A stretch of DNA of 64,000 nucleotides from Rhizobium sp. NLR16a (GCF_017948245.1 NZ_CP072865.1:1947501-2011500); one strand, 5' to 3'; counted from the stretch's first letter, positions 23,104 to 33,572 are shown. Notes: generated from the letters alone by a model not told the origin. Translations and numbers: made by a program.

Positions 23104-24231
23104 TCAGCTCAGGGTGATGTCGTTCCAGGTCGTGAAAACCATCAATGTCAATATCATTGCCAGGCCTATACGAAATGCAATTTCCTGGGCCTTGGCACCC
23201 AGCGGTTTTCCTCTGACCGCTTCCACCGCATAGAACATCAGGTGGCCACCATCAAGTACCGGAACCGGCATCAGGTTAAGCAATCCTATCGAAACCGACA
23301 GCACCGCAGCAAGCTGCAACACTGCCCCCAGGCCAAGCTTCGCCATCTGGCCGGTAGCCTGCGCCACACGGATCGGCCCGCCCAGTTGATCAGCCCGCAT
23401 TGATCCGCTGAAGATGTTGCCGATATATTTGAAGGTGTCCGTGACGATTTGCCCGCTGGCGATCACGCCCTCACGCAGCGCCTGGAGCGGCGTGTAGGTC
23501 TGCAGCCGGAAATTGCCGGAGTTCTTGTCGGTAGCGATGCCGATCTGACCGACTTCCATCTTGTTGCCGAACTGATCGGTCTGGTCGACGCGCTGCGGCA
23601 CCATCGGCACATCGAGCTTCTGGCCGCCGCGCTCGACTGTGACGACAATCCTCTGGCCGGGGCGCATGCCGACATAGCGGCGCACATCTTCAAACGTCTC
23701 GACCTTGCCGCCATCGAGGGCAACCAGGAGGTCGCCGGGAAGGATGCCGGCCGCGGCCGCCGAGCTCTCCGGCTTGACCTCGGCAACGACCGGGTCGGCG
23801 ATCATGCGGCCATAGACGGTGAAGAGAACAGTGAAGATGGCGATCGCCAGCAGAAAATTGGCGATCGGACCGGCTGCGACAGTCGCGGCACGTTTCCACA
23901 GCTTGGCGCCGGCAAAGGAGCGCGCCCTCTCCTCCTCGGACATGGCGGCAAGCTTGTCGCTGTCCGGTTTGCTCGACGCATCCTCGTCGCCGAAGAAGCG
24001 GACGTAACCGCCAAGCGGGATCACGGAGATCTTCCAGCGTGTTCCATGACGGTCGGTGAAGCCGAACAGCTCGGGACCGAACCCGACCGAAAAGGCAAGG
24101 ATACGAATGCCGCTCCAGCGCCCGACAAGGTAATGGCCCATCTCATGCACGAAGACGAGCAGCGAGAGCACCAGGATGAAGGTGACGATGTTCCCCATCA
24201 CAAATGCGTATAAGCCGGTCATCGCGTCCAT
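23104..24231 (-). CDS. rseP: Site-2 membrane metalloprotease RseP
   Basis: 375 residues. Zinc-binding HEMGH at residues 29-33 in the first transmembrane helix, a second-helix set, one clear periplasmic PDZ domain (ILPGDLLVALDGGKVETFED) and the C-terminal ligand motif NLMPVPVLDGGHL. S2P proteases cleave anti-sigma factors and remnant signal peptides within the membrane. The start has AAGGAA 4 nt upstream. No dxr gene lies between cdsA and rseP, unlike in many proteobacteria. Confidence 0.96.
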   Translation of the reverse strand: MDAMTGLYAFVMGNIVTFILVLSLLVFVHEMGHYLVGRWSGIRILAFSVGFGPELFGFTDRHGTRWKISVIPLGGYVRFFGDEDASSKPDSDKLAAMSEEERARSFAGAKLWKRAATVAAGPIANFLLAIAIFTVLFTVYGRMIADPVVAEVKPESSAAAAGILPGDLLVALDGGKVETFEDVRRYVGMRPGQRIVVTVERGGQKLDVPMVPQRVDQTDQFGNKMEVGQIGIATDKNSGNFRLQTYTPLQALREGVIASGQIVTDTFKYIGNIFSGSMRADQLGGPIRVAQATGQMAKLGLGAVLQLAAVLSVSIGLLNLMPVPVLDGGHLMFYAVEAVRGKPLGAKAQEIAFRIGLAMILTLMVFTTWNDITLS

Positions 24232-24259
24232 GGGTTCCTTCCGTCAGGCTGCCGCGTCA

Positions 24260-25090
24260 TCAGAGGCCGAACAATGCCGCTCCGAGCGACGTCATGCCAG
24301 CCCCCTTTATCAGGGAAAACAGTGTAGCAAGCAAGAACGCCGCAAAACAGGCGAAAATCAGCCCGTCGACGCGGTCCATGACGCCGCCATGGCCCGGAAT
24401 AAGACGGCTCGAATCCTTGACGCCGAATTTTCGCTTGATGAAGGATTCGAAAAGATCGCCCGACTGGCTGCAGATCGACAGGATGAGCGCCACGCCGGCG
24501 GCGGCGACTTCGGCGCCCGGAAAGAGGAAATAGGCGAGAAGGATGCCCGCTGCGACCGCAGAAACGGCGCCCCCGATTGCACCAGACCATGTCTTTCCCG
24601 GGGAGATCGATGGGGCAAGCTTCGGTCCGCGGAGCCTCCTGCCGACGAAATAGGCAAGGATATCGGTCGCCCAGACGACAGCAAAGACGAAAAGCATGGC
24701 GTAAAGACCGGGCTGGTCGTCGCTTCTGATCGCGGCGAGTGCCAGGCCCGTGGCGCCGGCATAGAAGAGGCCGACAGGCAGCCAGCGACTCGTGCCGTGC
24801 AGAATGATCAGGGCTATGCCGACGGCGGTGACCCCGGCCAGCATGCCGGCGGCGAATTCGAAATTGCCGACAAGCACGAGGAAGGCGACCGCCGCTTCGC
24901 CGATCCAGCCGACCACATTGGCGACCCAATCCCGCGCAATGCCGGTTATCTTAGACCATTCATAATAGATCAGCAGGCCAATCACCGTCGCCAGGGTGCG
25001 AAAGGCAGGGCCGCCATACCAGGTGGCGACGAGAACGATGACCGCGAGAATCAATCCTGAAACGATGCGGAGCTTCAATTCCCTCTGCAT
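24260..25090 (-). CDS. cdsA: Phosphatidate cytidylyltransferase
   Basis: 276 residues, polytopic membrane enzyme making CDP-diacylglycerol. Family signature near the C-terminus: SICSQSGDLFESFIKRKFG followed by KDSSRLIPGHGGVMDRVDG. The ATG at 25090 overlaps the uppS stop as TGATG, which decides the start against a longer in-frame reading. Confidence 0.95.
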   Translation of the reverse strand: MQRELKLRIVSGLILAVIVLVATWYGGPAFRTLATVIGLLIYYEWSKITGIARDWVANVVGWIGEAAVAFLVLVGNFEFAAGMLAGVTAVGIALIILHGTSRWLPVGLFYAGATGLALAAIRSDDQPGLYAMLFVFAVVWATDILAYFVGRRLRGPKLAPSISPGKTWSGAIGGAVSAVAAGILLAYFLFPGAEVAAAGVALILSICSQSGDLFESFIKRKFGVKDSSRLIPGHGGVMDRVDGLIFACFAAFLLATLFSLIKGAGMTSLGAALFGL

Positions 25091-25833
25091 CAGGTGCCGA
25101 CCGCAGCTGCCTGCGATGACAGGCCGCCGAAGCGCCGGTCGCGGGAGGCGAATTTTTCCAGCGCCGAGCGGAAAATCTCCGGGCTGAAATCGGGCCAGTA
25201 TTCCGGGACGAAGATGAATTCCGAATAGGCGGCCTGCCAAAGCAGGAAGTTGGAAAGCCGTTCCTCGCCGCTGGTGCGGATGATGAGATCCGGATCGGGG
25301 ATGCCCGCCGTGTCGAGACGGGCGTTGATCAGCGCGGGGGTGATGTCCTGTGCCCGCAGGCGGCCGGACTCGACGTCCTTCGCCAGGCTCACCACGGCGC
25401 GCGAGATTTCATCGCGCGAGCCGTAATTGAAGGCGATGACCAGCGTCAGCGCCGTGTTGTCCCTGGTGGTCTCCTCCGCCTCCAGCAGCAGGCCGAGAAT
25501 GTCGCTGCGCAGGCTGTGGCGGTCGCCGATCACCTTGATGCGCACATTCTGACGATGAAGCTCGGCCAGGTCGCGACGAATGAAAGCCTTGAGCAGACCG
25601 AGCAGATCGGAAACCTCGGCTTCGGGCCGGCGCCAATTCTCCGAGGAGAAGGCGAAGAGGGTGAGATATTTTATGCCGGCCGCACCGGCGGCGCGGACTG
25701 TCTCGCGTACGGCCTCGACACCCTTGCGATGGCCCATCGTGCGCGGCAAGCCGCGCTGCTTGGCCCAACGGCCATTGCCGTCCATGATGATGGCAACATG
25801 CTCTGGCACAGTCACAAATACAGATTCCGACAT
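25090..25833 (-). CDS. uppS: Isoprenyl (undecaprenyl) diphosphate synthase
   Basis: 247 residues from [20 protein letters not shown]. Cis-prenyltransferase that makes the lipid carrier for peptidoglycan and O-antigen. Asp18 with GNGRWAK (19-25), the [13 protein letters not shown] block and the C-terminal [20 protein letters not shown] are diagnostic. The start at 25833 matches the family N-terminus; the frame is open further upstream without similarity. Confidence 0.96.
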   Translation of the reverse strand: MSESVFVTVPEHVAIIMDGNGRWAKQRGLPRTMGHRKGVEAVRETVRAAGAAGIKYLTLFAFSSENWRRPEAEVSDLLGLLKAFIRRDLAELHRQNVRIKVIGDRHSLRSDILGLLLEAEETTRDNTALTLVIAFNYGSRDEISRAVVSLAKDVESGRLRAQDITPALINARLDTAGIPDPDLIIRTSGEERLSNFLLWQAAYSEFIFVPEYWPDFSPEIFRSALEKFASRDRRFGGLSSQAAAVGT

Positions 25834-25870
25834 TTCCCGTCCGGTCTTTCCAGGCAAAGGCACAGGTCCA

Positions 25871-26431
25871 CTAGACCTGCATGATTTCCTTTTCCTTCTC
25901 GCCAAGCAAGCGGTCGATTTCGGAAATCGTCTCGTCCGTCATCTTCTGTACGCGTTCGGACTGCGCACGGCTCTCGTCCTGGCCGATTGCACCGTCCTTT
26001 TCGGCTTTCTTGAGTCCGTCCATGCCGTCGCGGCGGACATGGCGAATCGCGACCTTGCTCTTTTCGGCATAGTCGTGCGCCACCTTGACGAGCGACTTGC
26101 GGCGCTCCTCGTTCAGCTCCGGCAACGGAATGCGCAGGCTCTGGCCGTCGACGATCGGGTTGAGGCCCAGATTGGATTCGCGGATGCCACGTTCGACGGC
26201 GCTGACCATCGACTTGTCCCAGACGGAAACCGTCAGCATGCGCGGCTCGGGCACGGTGATGTTGGCGACCTGGTTCAAGGGCACGCGCGAACCATAGGCC
26301 TCGATCGTCACCGGATCGAGGATGTTGGCCGAAGCACGGCCGGTGCGCAACGATGCGATGTCGCTCTTGAATGCAGAGACCGCGCCGTCCATCCGGCGCT
26401 TCAGTTCCTTGATATCGATACCTTCACTCAT
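25871..26431 (-). CDS. frr: Ribosome recycling factor
   Basis: 186 residues, normal length. With EF-G it splits post-termination ribosomes. It shows the hinge and three-helix bundle, including [14 protein letters not shown], the [15 protein letters not shown] motif and [19 protein letters not shown]. The gap to uppS is 37 nt. Confidence 0.98.
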   Translation of the reverse strand: MSEGIDIKELKRRMDGAVSAFKSDIASLRTGRASANILDPVTIEAYGSRVPLNQVANITVPEPRMLTVSVWDKSMVSAVERGIRESNLGLNPIVDGQSLRIPLPELNEERRKSLVKVAHDYAEKSKVAIRHVRRDGMDGLKKAEKDGAIGQDESRAQSERVQKMTDETISEIDRLLGEKEKEIMQV

Positions 26432-26447
26432 GTCGATGCTCCCGTTT

Positions 26448-26493
26448 AGAGCGATGCCGAAAAGTCAGCGGTTTTCGGGACGTCTCATGCTCT
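26448..26493. repeat. Palindromic intergenic element between frr and pyrH
   Basis: Imperfect palindrome: outer arms AGAGCGATG and CATGCTCT, inner perfect arms CCGAAAA and TTTTCGG around an 8-nt loop. It resembles short palindromes that recur in rhizobial intergenic spaces; the resemblance is from memory. It sits in the frr leader, inside the 163-nt gap. Confidence 0.6.
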
Positions 26494-26594
26494 AATTCTT
26501 TAATGTAGAACATGTTTCAGATTTCAGGCCAACCGGACCTAAAGCTCAACCATGTTCTAGCGAGGGCTGCGCCGAAACCGCGGCGCAGCTTGTA

Positions 26595-27317
26595 TCAGTT
26601 GTCGGAGACGATGGTCTTGAGGCCACCGCCCGTCAAGATTTCAGCAAAACCACCCTTCTCGTGGATCGAGAAGACGATGATCGGAATGGAATTTTCCCTG
26701 GCAAGCGCCACGGCGGCAACGTCCATCACCGCAAGCCCCCTGTCCAGCACCTCCTGGTGGGTCAGGCGGTCGAAGCGGGTCGCATCGGGATATTTCTTCG
26801 GGTCGGCGGTGTAGATGCCGTCCACCTGCGTGCCCTTGAAGATCGCTTGCGCGCCCATTTCGGCGGCGCGCAGTGCTGCGGCGGAATCGGTGGTGAAGAA
26901 GGGATTGCCGGTGCCGCCGGCAAAGATCACCACGCGTCCCATCGACAGATGATAAAGGGTCGCTCGCTGCGAGAAGCTCTCGCAGATCTCCGGCATGGAG
27001 ATGGCCGAAAGCACCACCGTATCGATGTTCAGCTTGCGCAGCGAGGTTGCCAGCGCGAGCGCGTTGATGATGGTGCCGAGCATGCCCATATGGTCGCCGG
27101 TCACCCGGTCGCCGCCTTTGGATGCGACTGCGACACCGCGGAAGATATTGCCGCCACCGACGACGACGCCGACTTCCACGCCCATATGCCTTGCCTCGGC
27201 GATATCGGATGCAATGCGGTCCGCCACCGCGACATCGATCCCGAAGCCCTGGCCACCCATGAGCGCTTCGCCGGAAGCCTTGAGCAGAACGCGTTTATAG
27301 ACAGGCTCTAAAGACAT
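26595..27317 (-). CDS. pyrH: UMP kinase
   Basis: 240 residues of the amino-acid-kinase family, making UDP from UMP. N-terminal KRVLLKASGEALMG, nucleotide-loop VVGGGNIFRG, and TDSAAALRAAEMGA with TQVDGIYTADPKKYPDA. Conserved place between tsf and frr. Confidence 0.98.
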   Translation of the reverse strand: MSLEPVYKRVLLKASGEALMGGQGFGIDVAVADRIASDIAEARHMGVEVGVVVGGGNIFRGVAVASKGGDRVTGDHMGMLGTIINALALATSLRKLNIDTVVLSAISMPEICESFSQRATLYHLSMGRVVIFAGGTGNPFFTTDSAAALRAAEMGAQAIFKGTQVDGIYTADPKKYPDATRFDRLTHQEVLDRGLAVMDVAAVALARENSIPIIVFSIHEKGGFAEILTGGGLKTIVSDN

Positions 27318-27357
27318 CTTGGCTCCTCGTAAATTGCCGTGAATGCCCGATACACGA

Positions 27358-27385
27358 AGGGCACCGCGTTGTCACGCGATGCCCT
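27358..27385 (-). terminator. Stem-loop downstream of tsf
   Basis: 11-bp imperfect stem (27358-27368 with 27375-27385) beginning about 28 nt past the tsf stop. No strong T run follows, so it may be an RNA-stabilising hairpin or partial terminator rather than a full stop before pyrH. Confidence 0.4.
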
Positions 27386-27412
27386 GGCGTTTTCCCAATT
27401 ATGGCTGAAAGA

Positions 27413-28339
27413 TCAACCCTTGACGGCAGCCGCGACTTCAGCCGCGAAATCGGTCTCTTCCTTCTCGACGCCTTCGCCGAGCAGGAGACGTGCCATGCCG
27501 GCAACTTCGATCGGGGCGCCGACGGCCTTTTCAGCTTCCTTGATGGCGGCTGCGACGGTGAGATCGGGATTGATGACGAAAGACTGCGAGAGAAGAGCGA
27601 CTTCCTCGAAGAACTTGCGCATGCGGCCTTCGACCATCTTTTCGATGATGTTGTCGGGTTTGCCCGAAGCGCGCGACTGCTCGATGAAGACGTTGCGCTC
27701 GCGTTCGGCGACGGCGGCATCGACCTCCTCCGGGCGGATCGCCAGCGGCGCGGTCGCAGCAATGTGCATGGCGACCTGGCGGCCGATTGCGTTCAGGGCT
27801 TCCTTGTCACCGGTCGACTTCAGCGCCACGAGAACGCCGAGCTTACCAAGGCCGTCGGAAACCGCATTGTGGATATAGGTGGCGACGACGCCGTCCTCGA
27901 CGGAGAGAGCGATCGAACGGCGCAGGTTCATGTTCTCGCCGATCGTTGCGATCGCATCCTTGATGGTGTCGGAAACGGACTTGCCGGATGCCGGGTAGGT
28001 CGCAGCGCCGACGGCCTCGACAGTGCCGTTCGTCGAGACGGCGACCTTGGCGATGCCGCGGACGAGATCCTGGAAGGCATCATTACGGGCGACGAAGTCG
28101 GTTTCGGAGTTGACTTCGACGACGACGGCCTTCGTGCCTTCGCTCGAAACGCCGACGAGGCCTTCGGCGGCGGTACGGCCGGACTTCTTGTCAGCCTTGG
28201 CGATGCCCTTGGCGCGCAGCCAGTCGATCGCCGCTTCCATGTCGCCGCCGGTTTCAGCAAGAGCCTTCTTGCAGTCCATCATGCCTGCGCCGGTCTTTTC
28301 GCGCAGTTCCTTCACCATTGCAGCCGTAATCTCGCTCAT
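27413..28339 (-). CDS. tsf: Elongation factor Ts
   Basis: 308 residues. Guanine-nucleotide exchange factor for EF-Tu. The N-terminal UBA-like domain ([19 protein letters not shown]) and the EF-Ts core ([16 protein letters not shown]) are intact. Downstream of rpsB with a 235-nt gap, longer than in many rpsB-tsf operons. Confidence 0.98.
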   Translation of the reverse strand: MSEITAAMVKELREKTGAGMMDCKKALAETGGDMEAAIDWLRAKGIAKADKKSGRTAAEGLVGVSSEGTKAVVVEVNSETDFVARNDAFQDLVRGIAKVAVSTNGTVEAVGAATYPASGKSVSDTIKDAIATIGENMNLRRSIALSVEDGVVATYIHNAVSDGLGKLGVLVALKSTGDKEALNAIGRQVAMHIAATAPLAIRPEEVDAAVAERERNVFIEQSRASGKPDNIIEKMVEGRMRKFFEEVALLSQSFVINPDLTVAAAIKEAEKAVGAPIEVAGMARLLLGEGVEKEETDFAAEVAAAVKG

Positions 28340-28493
28340 TATCTTCCTCTTGTCGGTTCAAACGGTGGACCGCAAAGCGGCGCGGCACCGGATTGAGGCA
28401 CGAAATGTACCTGTATGTATGACAGCGTGATGAAGACGCGCCATAACGAAACTTTACTGACGGAGCGCCTGACGCCTCCGCCTTGAAACAGGT

Positions 28494-28529
28494 AAGGCCG
28501 CCGAACTTCGATGAGTCGCGAGCGGCCTT
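28494..28529. other. Inverted repeat between rpsB and tsf
   Basis: Perfect 8-bp arms AAGGCCGC and GCGGCCTT (28494-28501, 28522-28529) around a 20-nt loop, with no T run on either strand. Possibly an mRNA-processing or attenuating structure between the two genes. Confidence 0.35.
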
Positions 28530-28574
28530 CCCAGTCTGCAAGCTTTGACGGAGTTTTGTCTCCGCCCGCCTTCA

Positions 28575-29342
28575 TCAGCCTTCGGCTGCTTCCTCGAGAG
28601 CCGGCTCGACCGGAACTTCGGAGGATGCGCCGAGATCACGGCCGGAAGAGCTCTGCTGGCGCGCAATGCCGTCGATGGCAGCGCGGGAGATCAGCTCGCA
28701 ATACAGGGCGATGGCGCGCGATGCGTCGTCGTTGCCCGGGATCGGATAGTCGATCAGGTCCGGATCGCAGTTCGAATCGATGATGGCGACGACCGGGATG
28801 CCGAGGCGCTTGGCTTCGTCGATCGCGATCTTTTCCTTGTTGGTGTCGATGATGAACATCAGGTCGGGCGTGCCGCCCATATCGCGGATACCGCCGAGAG
28901 CCTTGTCGAGCTTTTCACGCTCGCGCTCGAGGTTCAGGCGTTCCTTCTTGGTGAAGCCCTGCGCTTCGCCATTGAGGATCTCGTCGAGCTTGCGCAGGCG
29001 CTGGATCGAGTTGGAGATCGTCTTCCAGTTCGTCATCATGCCGCCGAGCCAGCGCGAGTTGACGTAGTACTGGGCCGAGCGCTTGGCGCTGTCGGCTATG
29101 ATCTCGGACGCCTGGCGCTTGGTGCCGACGAAGAGAACGCGGCCGCCGCGGGCGACGGTGTCGCTGACGACCTGGAGGGCGCGCGACAGCATCGGAACGG
29201 TCTGGGCCAGGTCGATGATGTGGATGTTGTTGCGATCGCCGAAGATATACGGCTTCATCTTCGGGTTCCAGCGATGGGTCTGGTGGCCGAAGTGGACGCC
29301 TGCTTCAAGAAGCTGACGCATAGAAAAATCAGGCAATGCCAT
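28575..29342 (-). CDS. rpsB: 30S ribosomal protein S2
   Basis: 255 residues. It begins [20 protein letters not shown] and contains [16 protein letters not shown] and [20 protein letters not shown]. An acidic tail ([14 protein letters not shown]) is common in alphaproteobacterial S2. First gene of the rpsB-lpxB block; the 294 nt upstream hold its promoter and no other gene I can identify. Confidence 0.98.
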
Positions 29343-29636
29343 GCCTTGTTACTCCTTTTCCGGTTGAACCTCCGCAAGACGAACAGCACCCTCTTCGAGA
29401 ATGCCACCGGCGGAACAGCCCGGATTTCTCCCGGGCGATCCCATGCCTTACGTGTGGAATGCCGGTGCCCATACATTCGAATTGGCACGAAAGCAAGGCC
29501 CATGCTGGAAAAACCGATCCAACGCCCTATGCAGGACAACAATTGACGTCATCGCAGCGGAAGATCAGCTTGCTGACGGCACTTTGACCGTTGCTGATCG
29601 GCGAGCCCGGCGTTTTCCGATCGCTGGAGCTGCGGC

Positions 29637-30473
29637 CTACTTGCAGACCTCAGCCTTGTGATCGAGCAGCTCGAGCTTGGCAAGCTTCCCGGTCAGGACG
29701 AAATCGCCATAATCCATCGTCAGGTCGCGGGTGATGCCGTTCTCGTAGAGCTTGAACGACATGCGATAGACCGGCACCGAATCCGATTTTGCATTCTCGT
29801 TGAAATAGGCAATGGTCACCGGCCAGAAGGCTGTCTTCGAGAAGGCGCCGGCATTGCCGGCGTCGGCTTCCTCGGCAGCGGGCGTTTCCTGCTTGCCGAC
29901 GATCGTCGTCGTCACCAGCGACTTGTCGCCGTCATCGGAACCGTCGAAAACGCGGGCTTCGAAGAAACGTTTTCCCTCCTTGGCGTTCTGGATCACATCG
30001 AGCATATGCTCTGTCGGAAAGCGGCTTTCGCCAAGCTGCAGCTCGCGGCTCGCCGGCTGCTTGAGATCGACCTTGACGCCATCGGCCTGATTTTCGGCCG
30101 CGCCGTTGACCTCCTTGTCGAGTTGGTCGTCGGTGAAGGATTTGGTGTCGAAGGTAAACTTGCGGTCCTTCAGGTTCTCGAAGGTCTTTGTCTGCTGATC
30201 GCTGACGCGCACGCTGTCGCCGGTATCGATCTGCGTCACGAAGCGGAAATTTGTAGTGAAGCCCTGGCAATAGCTGCCGTCGAATTCATAGACCATGCGG
30301 CCGTACATGGAGGCGATGCCGGAGCGGTCCGACGCGTCCTTCAATTCCAGATCGTAGACCGCGCGATGGGCGACGAGGCCGGTCGCGATCGCAGCACTTG
30401 CCGCAGGCGCAGCCGCCCATGCATGGGCGGAAAGGCCGGCGAGAAGCAGAGCGGCTAGACTCGATCGGAACAT
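29637..30473 (-). CDS. eipB: EipB-family periplasmic cell-envelope integrity protein (DUF1849)
   Basis: 278 residues. Signal peptide MFRSSLAALLLAGLSAHAWA, then a beta-rich domain. Cys68 (GSYCQGF) and Cys277 (AEVCK) correspond to the disulfide pair described for Brucella EipB, a periplasmic beta-spiral protein needed for envelope integrity. TEHMLDVIQNAKEGKRFFEA is also typical. Divergent from the ridA-like gene with 136 nt between them. Confidence 0.85.
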   Translation of the reverse strand: MFRSSLAALLLAGLSAHAWAAAPAASAAIATGLVAHRAVYDLELKDASDRSGIASMYGRMVYEFDGSYCQGFTTNFRFVTQIDTGDSVRVSDQQTKTFENLKDRKFTFDTKSFTDDQLDKEVNGAAENQADGVKVDLKQPASRELQLGESRFPTEHMLDVIQNAKEGKRFFEARVFDGSDDGDKSLVTTTIVGKQETPAAEEADAGNAGAFSKTAFWPVTIAYFNENAKSDSVPVYRMSFKLYENGITRDLTMDYGDFVLTGKLAKLELLDHKAEVCK

Positions 30474-30609
30474 TCATTCACTCCTGTTGGACTCGGCCGC
30501 GATGTTATAAGAAAGCTTTCGGCCAAATCGAGGCTCGAAGCTGTCATATTAAAGATTCTAGTCTTGATGCATAATTTTTGAAACATTGACAACAAAAGCG
30601 GAGACGAAA

Positions 30610-31080
30610 ATGTCCAATGAAATTGCTGCGCGCCTGAGCGAGATGGGGATAACCCTGCCTGAAGCTGCGGCACCTGCCGCAAACTACGTTCCGTATGTGA
30701 TCAGCGGCAATCTTCTCTACATCTCCGGACAGCTGCCGCTCGAAGGGGGCAAGGTCGCGGTATCCGGCCATCTCGGCAAAACGGTCGACGTTGCGAGCGG
30801 CCAGCGTGGGGCCGAGCTCTGCGCCATCAACATCCTCGCCCAGGCCAAAGCTGCGCTCGGCGGCGACCTCGGCCGCATCCGGCGCGTCATCAAGCTGAAC
30901 GGATTCGTCGCCTCGGCGCCCGACTTCATCGAGCAGCATCTCGTCATCAACGGCGCCTCGAACCTGATTGCCGGTGTGCTCGGCGAGGCCGGCAAACATG
31001 CGCGCGCCGCCGTCGGCATGGCCGCTCTGCCGCTCAACGCCGCCGTCGAGATCGACGCTATCATGGAAATCGCAGAATGA
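30610..31080 (+). CDS. RidA/YjgF-family protein
   Basis: 156 residues from MSNEIAARLSEMGITLPEA. Trimeric Rid-family fold with NYVPYVISGNLLYISGQLP and a central LGGDLGRIRRVIKLNGFVAS. Members near this length often lack the arginine required for imine deaminase activity, and I do not see the canonical R(N/D)C context, so activity is uncertain. The ATG at 30610 has GGAG 8 nt upstream. It overlaps the next gene by 4 nt. Confidence 0.85.
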   Translation: MSNEIAARLSEMGITLPEAAAPAANYVPYVISGNLLYISGQLPLEGGKVAVSGHLGKTVDVASGQRGAELCAINILAQAKAALGGDLGRIRRVIKLNGFVASAPDFIEQHLVINGASNLIAGVLGEAGKHARAAVGMAALPLNAAVEIDAIMEIAE

Positions 31081-31796
31081 CCAATGCGGACTGGATCAAG
31101 GACGTGCCGGTCGCCCATCGCGGCTATCATGACCTGAATAAGCTTGTCTGGGAAAATACGCTTTCGGCCTTCTCGCGCGCGGTCGAAGCCGGCTTTGCGA
31201 TCGAATGCGACCTGCATTACGCCTCCGACGGCGTACCGATCATCTTTCATGACGAGGATCTTCAGCGTCTGTGCAATCTGAACGGCGACGTCCGCGAGCG
31301 CACCTCCAGGGAACTCGGGCTGATCGCCGTCGGCGGCACGGGCGACAAGGTGCCGACGCTCCGCCAGCTCCTAGACCTCGTCAAGGGCAAGGTGCCGCTG
31401 GTGCTGGAGCTGAAGGGCCGTGAGGCCGACGACGAGGGTTTTGCCGAATCCGTGCTCGAAGTACTCGAAGGCTATGAAGGCAAGGTGGCGCTGATGAGCT
31501 TCGACCATTGGCTGCTGCGCGATCTGAAGGCGCTTGATGCACCCTACCCGCTCGGATTGACGGCCGACGGCAATACGCCGGAGCAGTTCAGAACACATGC
31601 GCAGGCGATGGAGATCGGTTTGGATTTCATCTCCTATTATTATGGCGATCTGCCGAATGCCTTCATCACAGGCGAACGCGAAAAGGGCTTGCCTGTAATC
31701 ACCTGGACGGTGCGTGACGAAGAGGCATGCCGGCGTACATTTCAAAACGCCGACCAGATGACCTTCGAAGGCTTCGATCCGCGCGAGGCCGTTTGA
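31077..31796 (+). CDS. Glycerophosphodiester phosphodiesterase
   Basis: 239-residue TIM-barrel enzyme. GDPD motifs: VAHRGYHDLNKLVWENTLSA (catalytic His/Arg and Glu), ECDLHYASDGVPIIFHDEDL (Glu, Asp, His) and LELKG. No signal peptide, so cytoplasmic. Start overlaps the RidA-like stop (ATGA), indicating coupling. Confidence 0.92.
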   Translation: MTNADWIKDVPVAHRGYHDLNKLVWENTLSAFSRAVEAGFAIECDLHYASDGVPIIFHDEDLQRLCNLNGDVRERTSRELGLIAVGGTGDKVPTLRQLLDLVKGKVPLVLELKGREADDEGFAESVLEVLEGYEGKVALMSFDHWLLRDLKALDAPYPLGLTADGNTPEQFRTHAQAMEIGLDFISYYYGDLPNAFITGEREKGLPVITWTVRDEEACRRTFQNADQMTFEGFDPREAV

Positions 31797-31876
31797 TGCT
31801 CGCTTTTTGGCCAAGATCATGCGCAGACTGAGGTAGAGCCGAACCGTCCCCTCCCCACAGGCTTCGCATTTGCCCC

Positions 31877-33067
31877 ATGACCGATGAACTATCCATTCGC
31901 GTAGAACGCTCCTTCACCGCGATTTCCCCGGAGAGCTGGTCCAGGCTTTCCGGGGCGTCGAAGACTTGCAGCACGCTTGCCTACAATCCCTTCGTCTCGC
32001 ACGCTTTTTTATCGTCGCTGGAGGAATCCGGCTCGGCCGCCGCCGAAACCGGCTGGCTCGGCCATCACCTGCTGCTCGAAACCGATCGCGGCGAGCTGAT
32101 CGGCGCCCTGCCCGGCTATCTCAAAAGCCACAGCCAAGGGGAATATGTCTTCGACCATGGCTGGGCCGACGCCTTCGAGCGGGCCGGCGGGCGCTATTAT
32201 CCCAAGCTGCAGTGCTCGATCCCGTTCACGCCGGCGACGGGGCCGCGTCTTCTCGTCGCCGAAGGGCTGCAGCGATTGCCGATCCAGAGCGCGATCGCCG
32301 AAAGCCTGAAAGAGGTCGTGCGCCGGCTCGGTGTTTCCTCGGCCCATATTACCTTCGTCCCTGATGAAGAGATCGGCGTCTTCGAGATGGATGGCTATCT
32401 GCACCGCACCGACCAGCAGTTCCATTTCATCAATGACGGCTACGCCAATCACGACGAGTTTCTCGAAACGCTCGCTTCGCGCAAACGCAAAGCATTGCGC
32501 AAGGAGCGCCGCGCCGCGCTCGAGAACGGGATCAGCGTCGATTGGCTGACCGGCCGCGATCTGACGGAGCGGATCTGGGACCAGTTCTTCAAATTCTACA
32601 TGGATACCGGCGGCCGCAAATGGGGCCGGCCCTATCTCACCCGCAAATTCTACTCGCTGATCGGCGAGCGCATGGCCGACGATATCTTGCTCGTCATGGC
32701 CAAGCGCGACGGGCGCTATATTGCCGGCGCGATCAATTTCATCGGCGGCGATACGCTCTACGGCCGTCACTGGGGCTGCATTGAGGACCACCCCTTCCTG
32801 CATTTCGAGGTCTGCTATCACCAGGCGATCGACTTCGCCCTGGCGAAAGGGTTGAAACGGGTCGAGGCCGGGGCGCAGGGCGAACATAAGCTCGCCCGCG
32901 GCTACCTGCCGGTGACGACGCACTCCGCTCATTATGTCGCTCATGCCGGACTGCGCCGCGCGATCGGCGATTATCTCGCGCGCGAGCGTGCCGATGTCGA
33001 ACATATGAGCGAGGTGCTGGCCGAACACAGCCCCTTCCGCAAGGGTGAGCGTCAGCAGGAGGATTGA
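31877..33067 (+). CDS. GNAT/FemAB-like peptidogalycan-type acyltransferase family protein
   Basis: 396 residues of the PF04339 family, a duplicated GNAT fold related to FemAB aminoacyl transferases. Markers: YNPFVSHAFLSSLEESGSAA at the start, DHGWADAFERAGGRYYPKLQ, FYMDTGGRKWGRPYLTRKF and the C-terminal RVEAGAQGEHKLARGYLP. Function is not established for the family. Same strand as the phosphodiesterase upstream (80-nt gap) and HIT downstream (53-nt gap). Confidence 0.8.
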   Translation: MTDELSIRVERSFTAISPESWSRLSGASKTCSTLAYNPFVSHAFLSSLEESGSAAAETGWLGHHLLLETDRGELIGALPGYLKSHSQGEYVFDHGWADAFERAGGRYYPKLQCSIPFTPATGPRLLVAEGLQRLPIQSAIAESLKEVVRRLGVSSAHITFVPDEEIGVFEMDGYLHRTDQQFHFINDGYANHDEFLETLASRKRKALRKERRAALENGISVDWLTGRDLTERIWDQFFKFYMDTGGRKWGRPYLTRKFYSLIGERMADDILLVMAKRDGRYIAGAINFIGGDTLYGRHWGCIEDHPFLHFEVCYHQAIDFALAKGLKRVEAGAQGEHKLARGYLPVTTHSAHYVAHAGLRRAIGDYLARERADVEHMSEVLAEHSPFRKGERQQED

Positions 33068-33120
33068 CGCCGCCCCGCCGAGCGCGCTACCCGATCAATG
33101 GAACGTGAGGAGATTTCGCG

Positions 33121-33546
33121 ATGACCAGCGCTTATGACGACAACAATATCTTCGCCAAGATCTTGCGCGGCGAAATTCCCTCGCACCGAATCTACGAGGA
33201 CCAGCATACGCTCGCCTTCATGGATGTGATGCCGCAGGCGCCGGGCCACGTGCTCGTCGTTCCGAAGGCGCCTTCGCGCAATATCCTCGATGCCGATCCC
33301 GCCACCCTCGTCCATGCCATTACCGTCGTTCAAAAGGTCGCCCAGGCGGTTCAGGAAGTTTTCGACGCCGATGGCGTGTTCATCGCCCAGTTCAACGAAC
33401 CGGCGGCTGGACAAACGGTGTTCCATCTGCATTTCCACATCATCCCCCGCCATGAGGGCGTGGCGCTCAAGCCGCATTCCGGCAAGATGGAAGACGGCGC
33501 GGTACTCGCCGCCAATGCCGAAAAAATCCGGGCGGCCCTGGCGTAA
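33121..33546 (+). CDS. HIT-family hydrolase
   Basis: 141 residues. Histidine-triad motif HLHFHIIPRH near residues 101-110 and the N-terminal NIFAKILRGEIPSHRIYED of the Hint/PKCI branch. These hydrolyse nucleotide phosphoramidates or similar bonds; the natural substrate here is unknown. Ends 75 nt from convergent clpA with a shared terminator. Confidence 0.92.
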   Translation: MTSAYDDNNIFAKILRGEIPSHRIYEDQHTLAFMDVMPQAPGHVLVVPKAPSRNILDADPATLVHAITVVQKVAQAVQEVFDADGVFIAQFNEPAAGQTVFHLHFHIIPRHEGVALKPHSGKMEDGAVLAANAEKIRAALA

Positions 33547-33572
33547 CGCGGATCTCTGCCAACGAGGGAAAC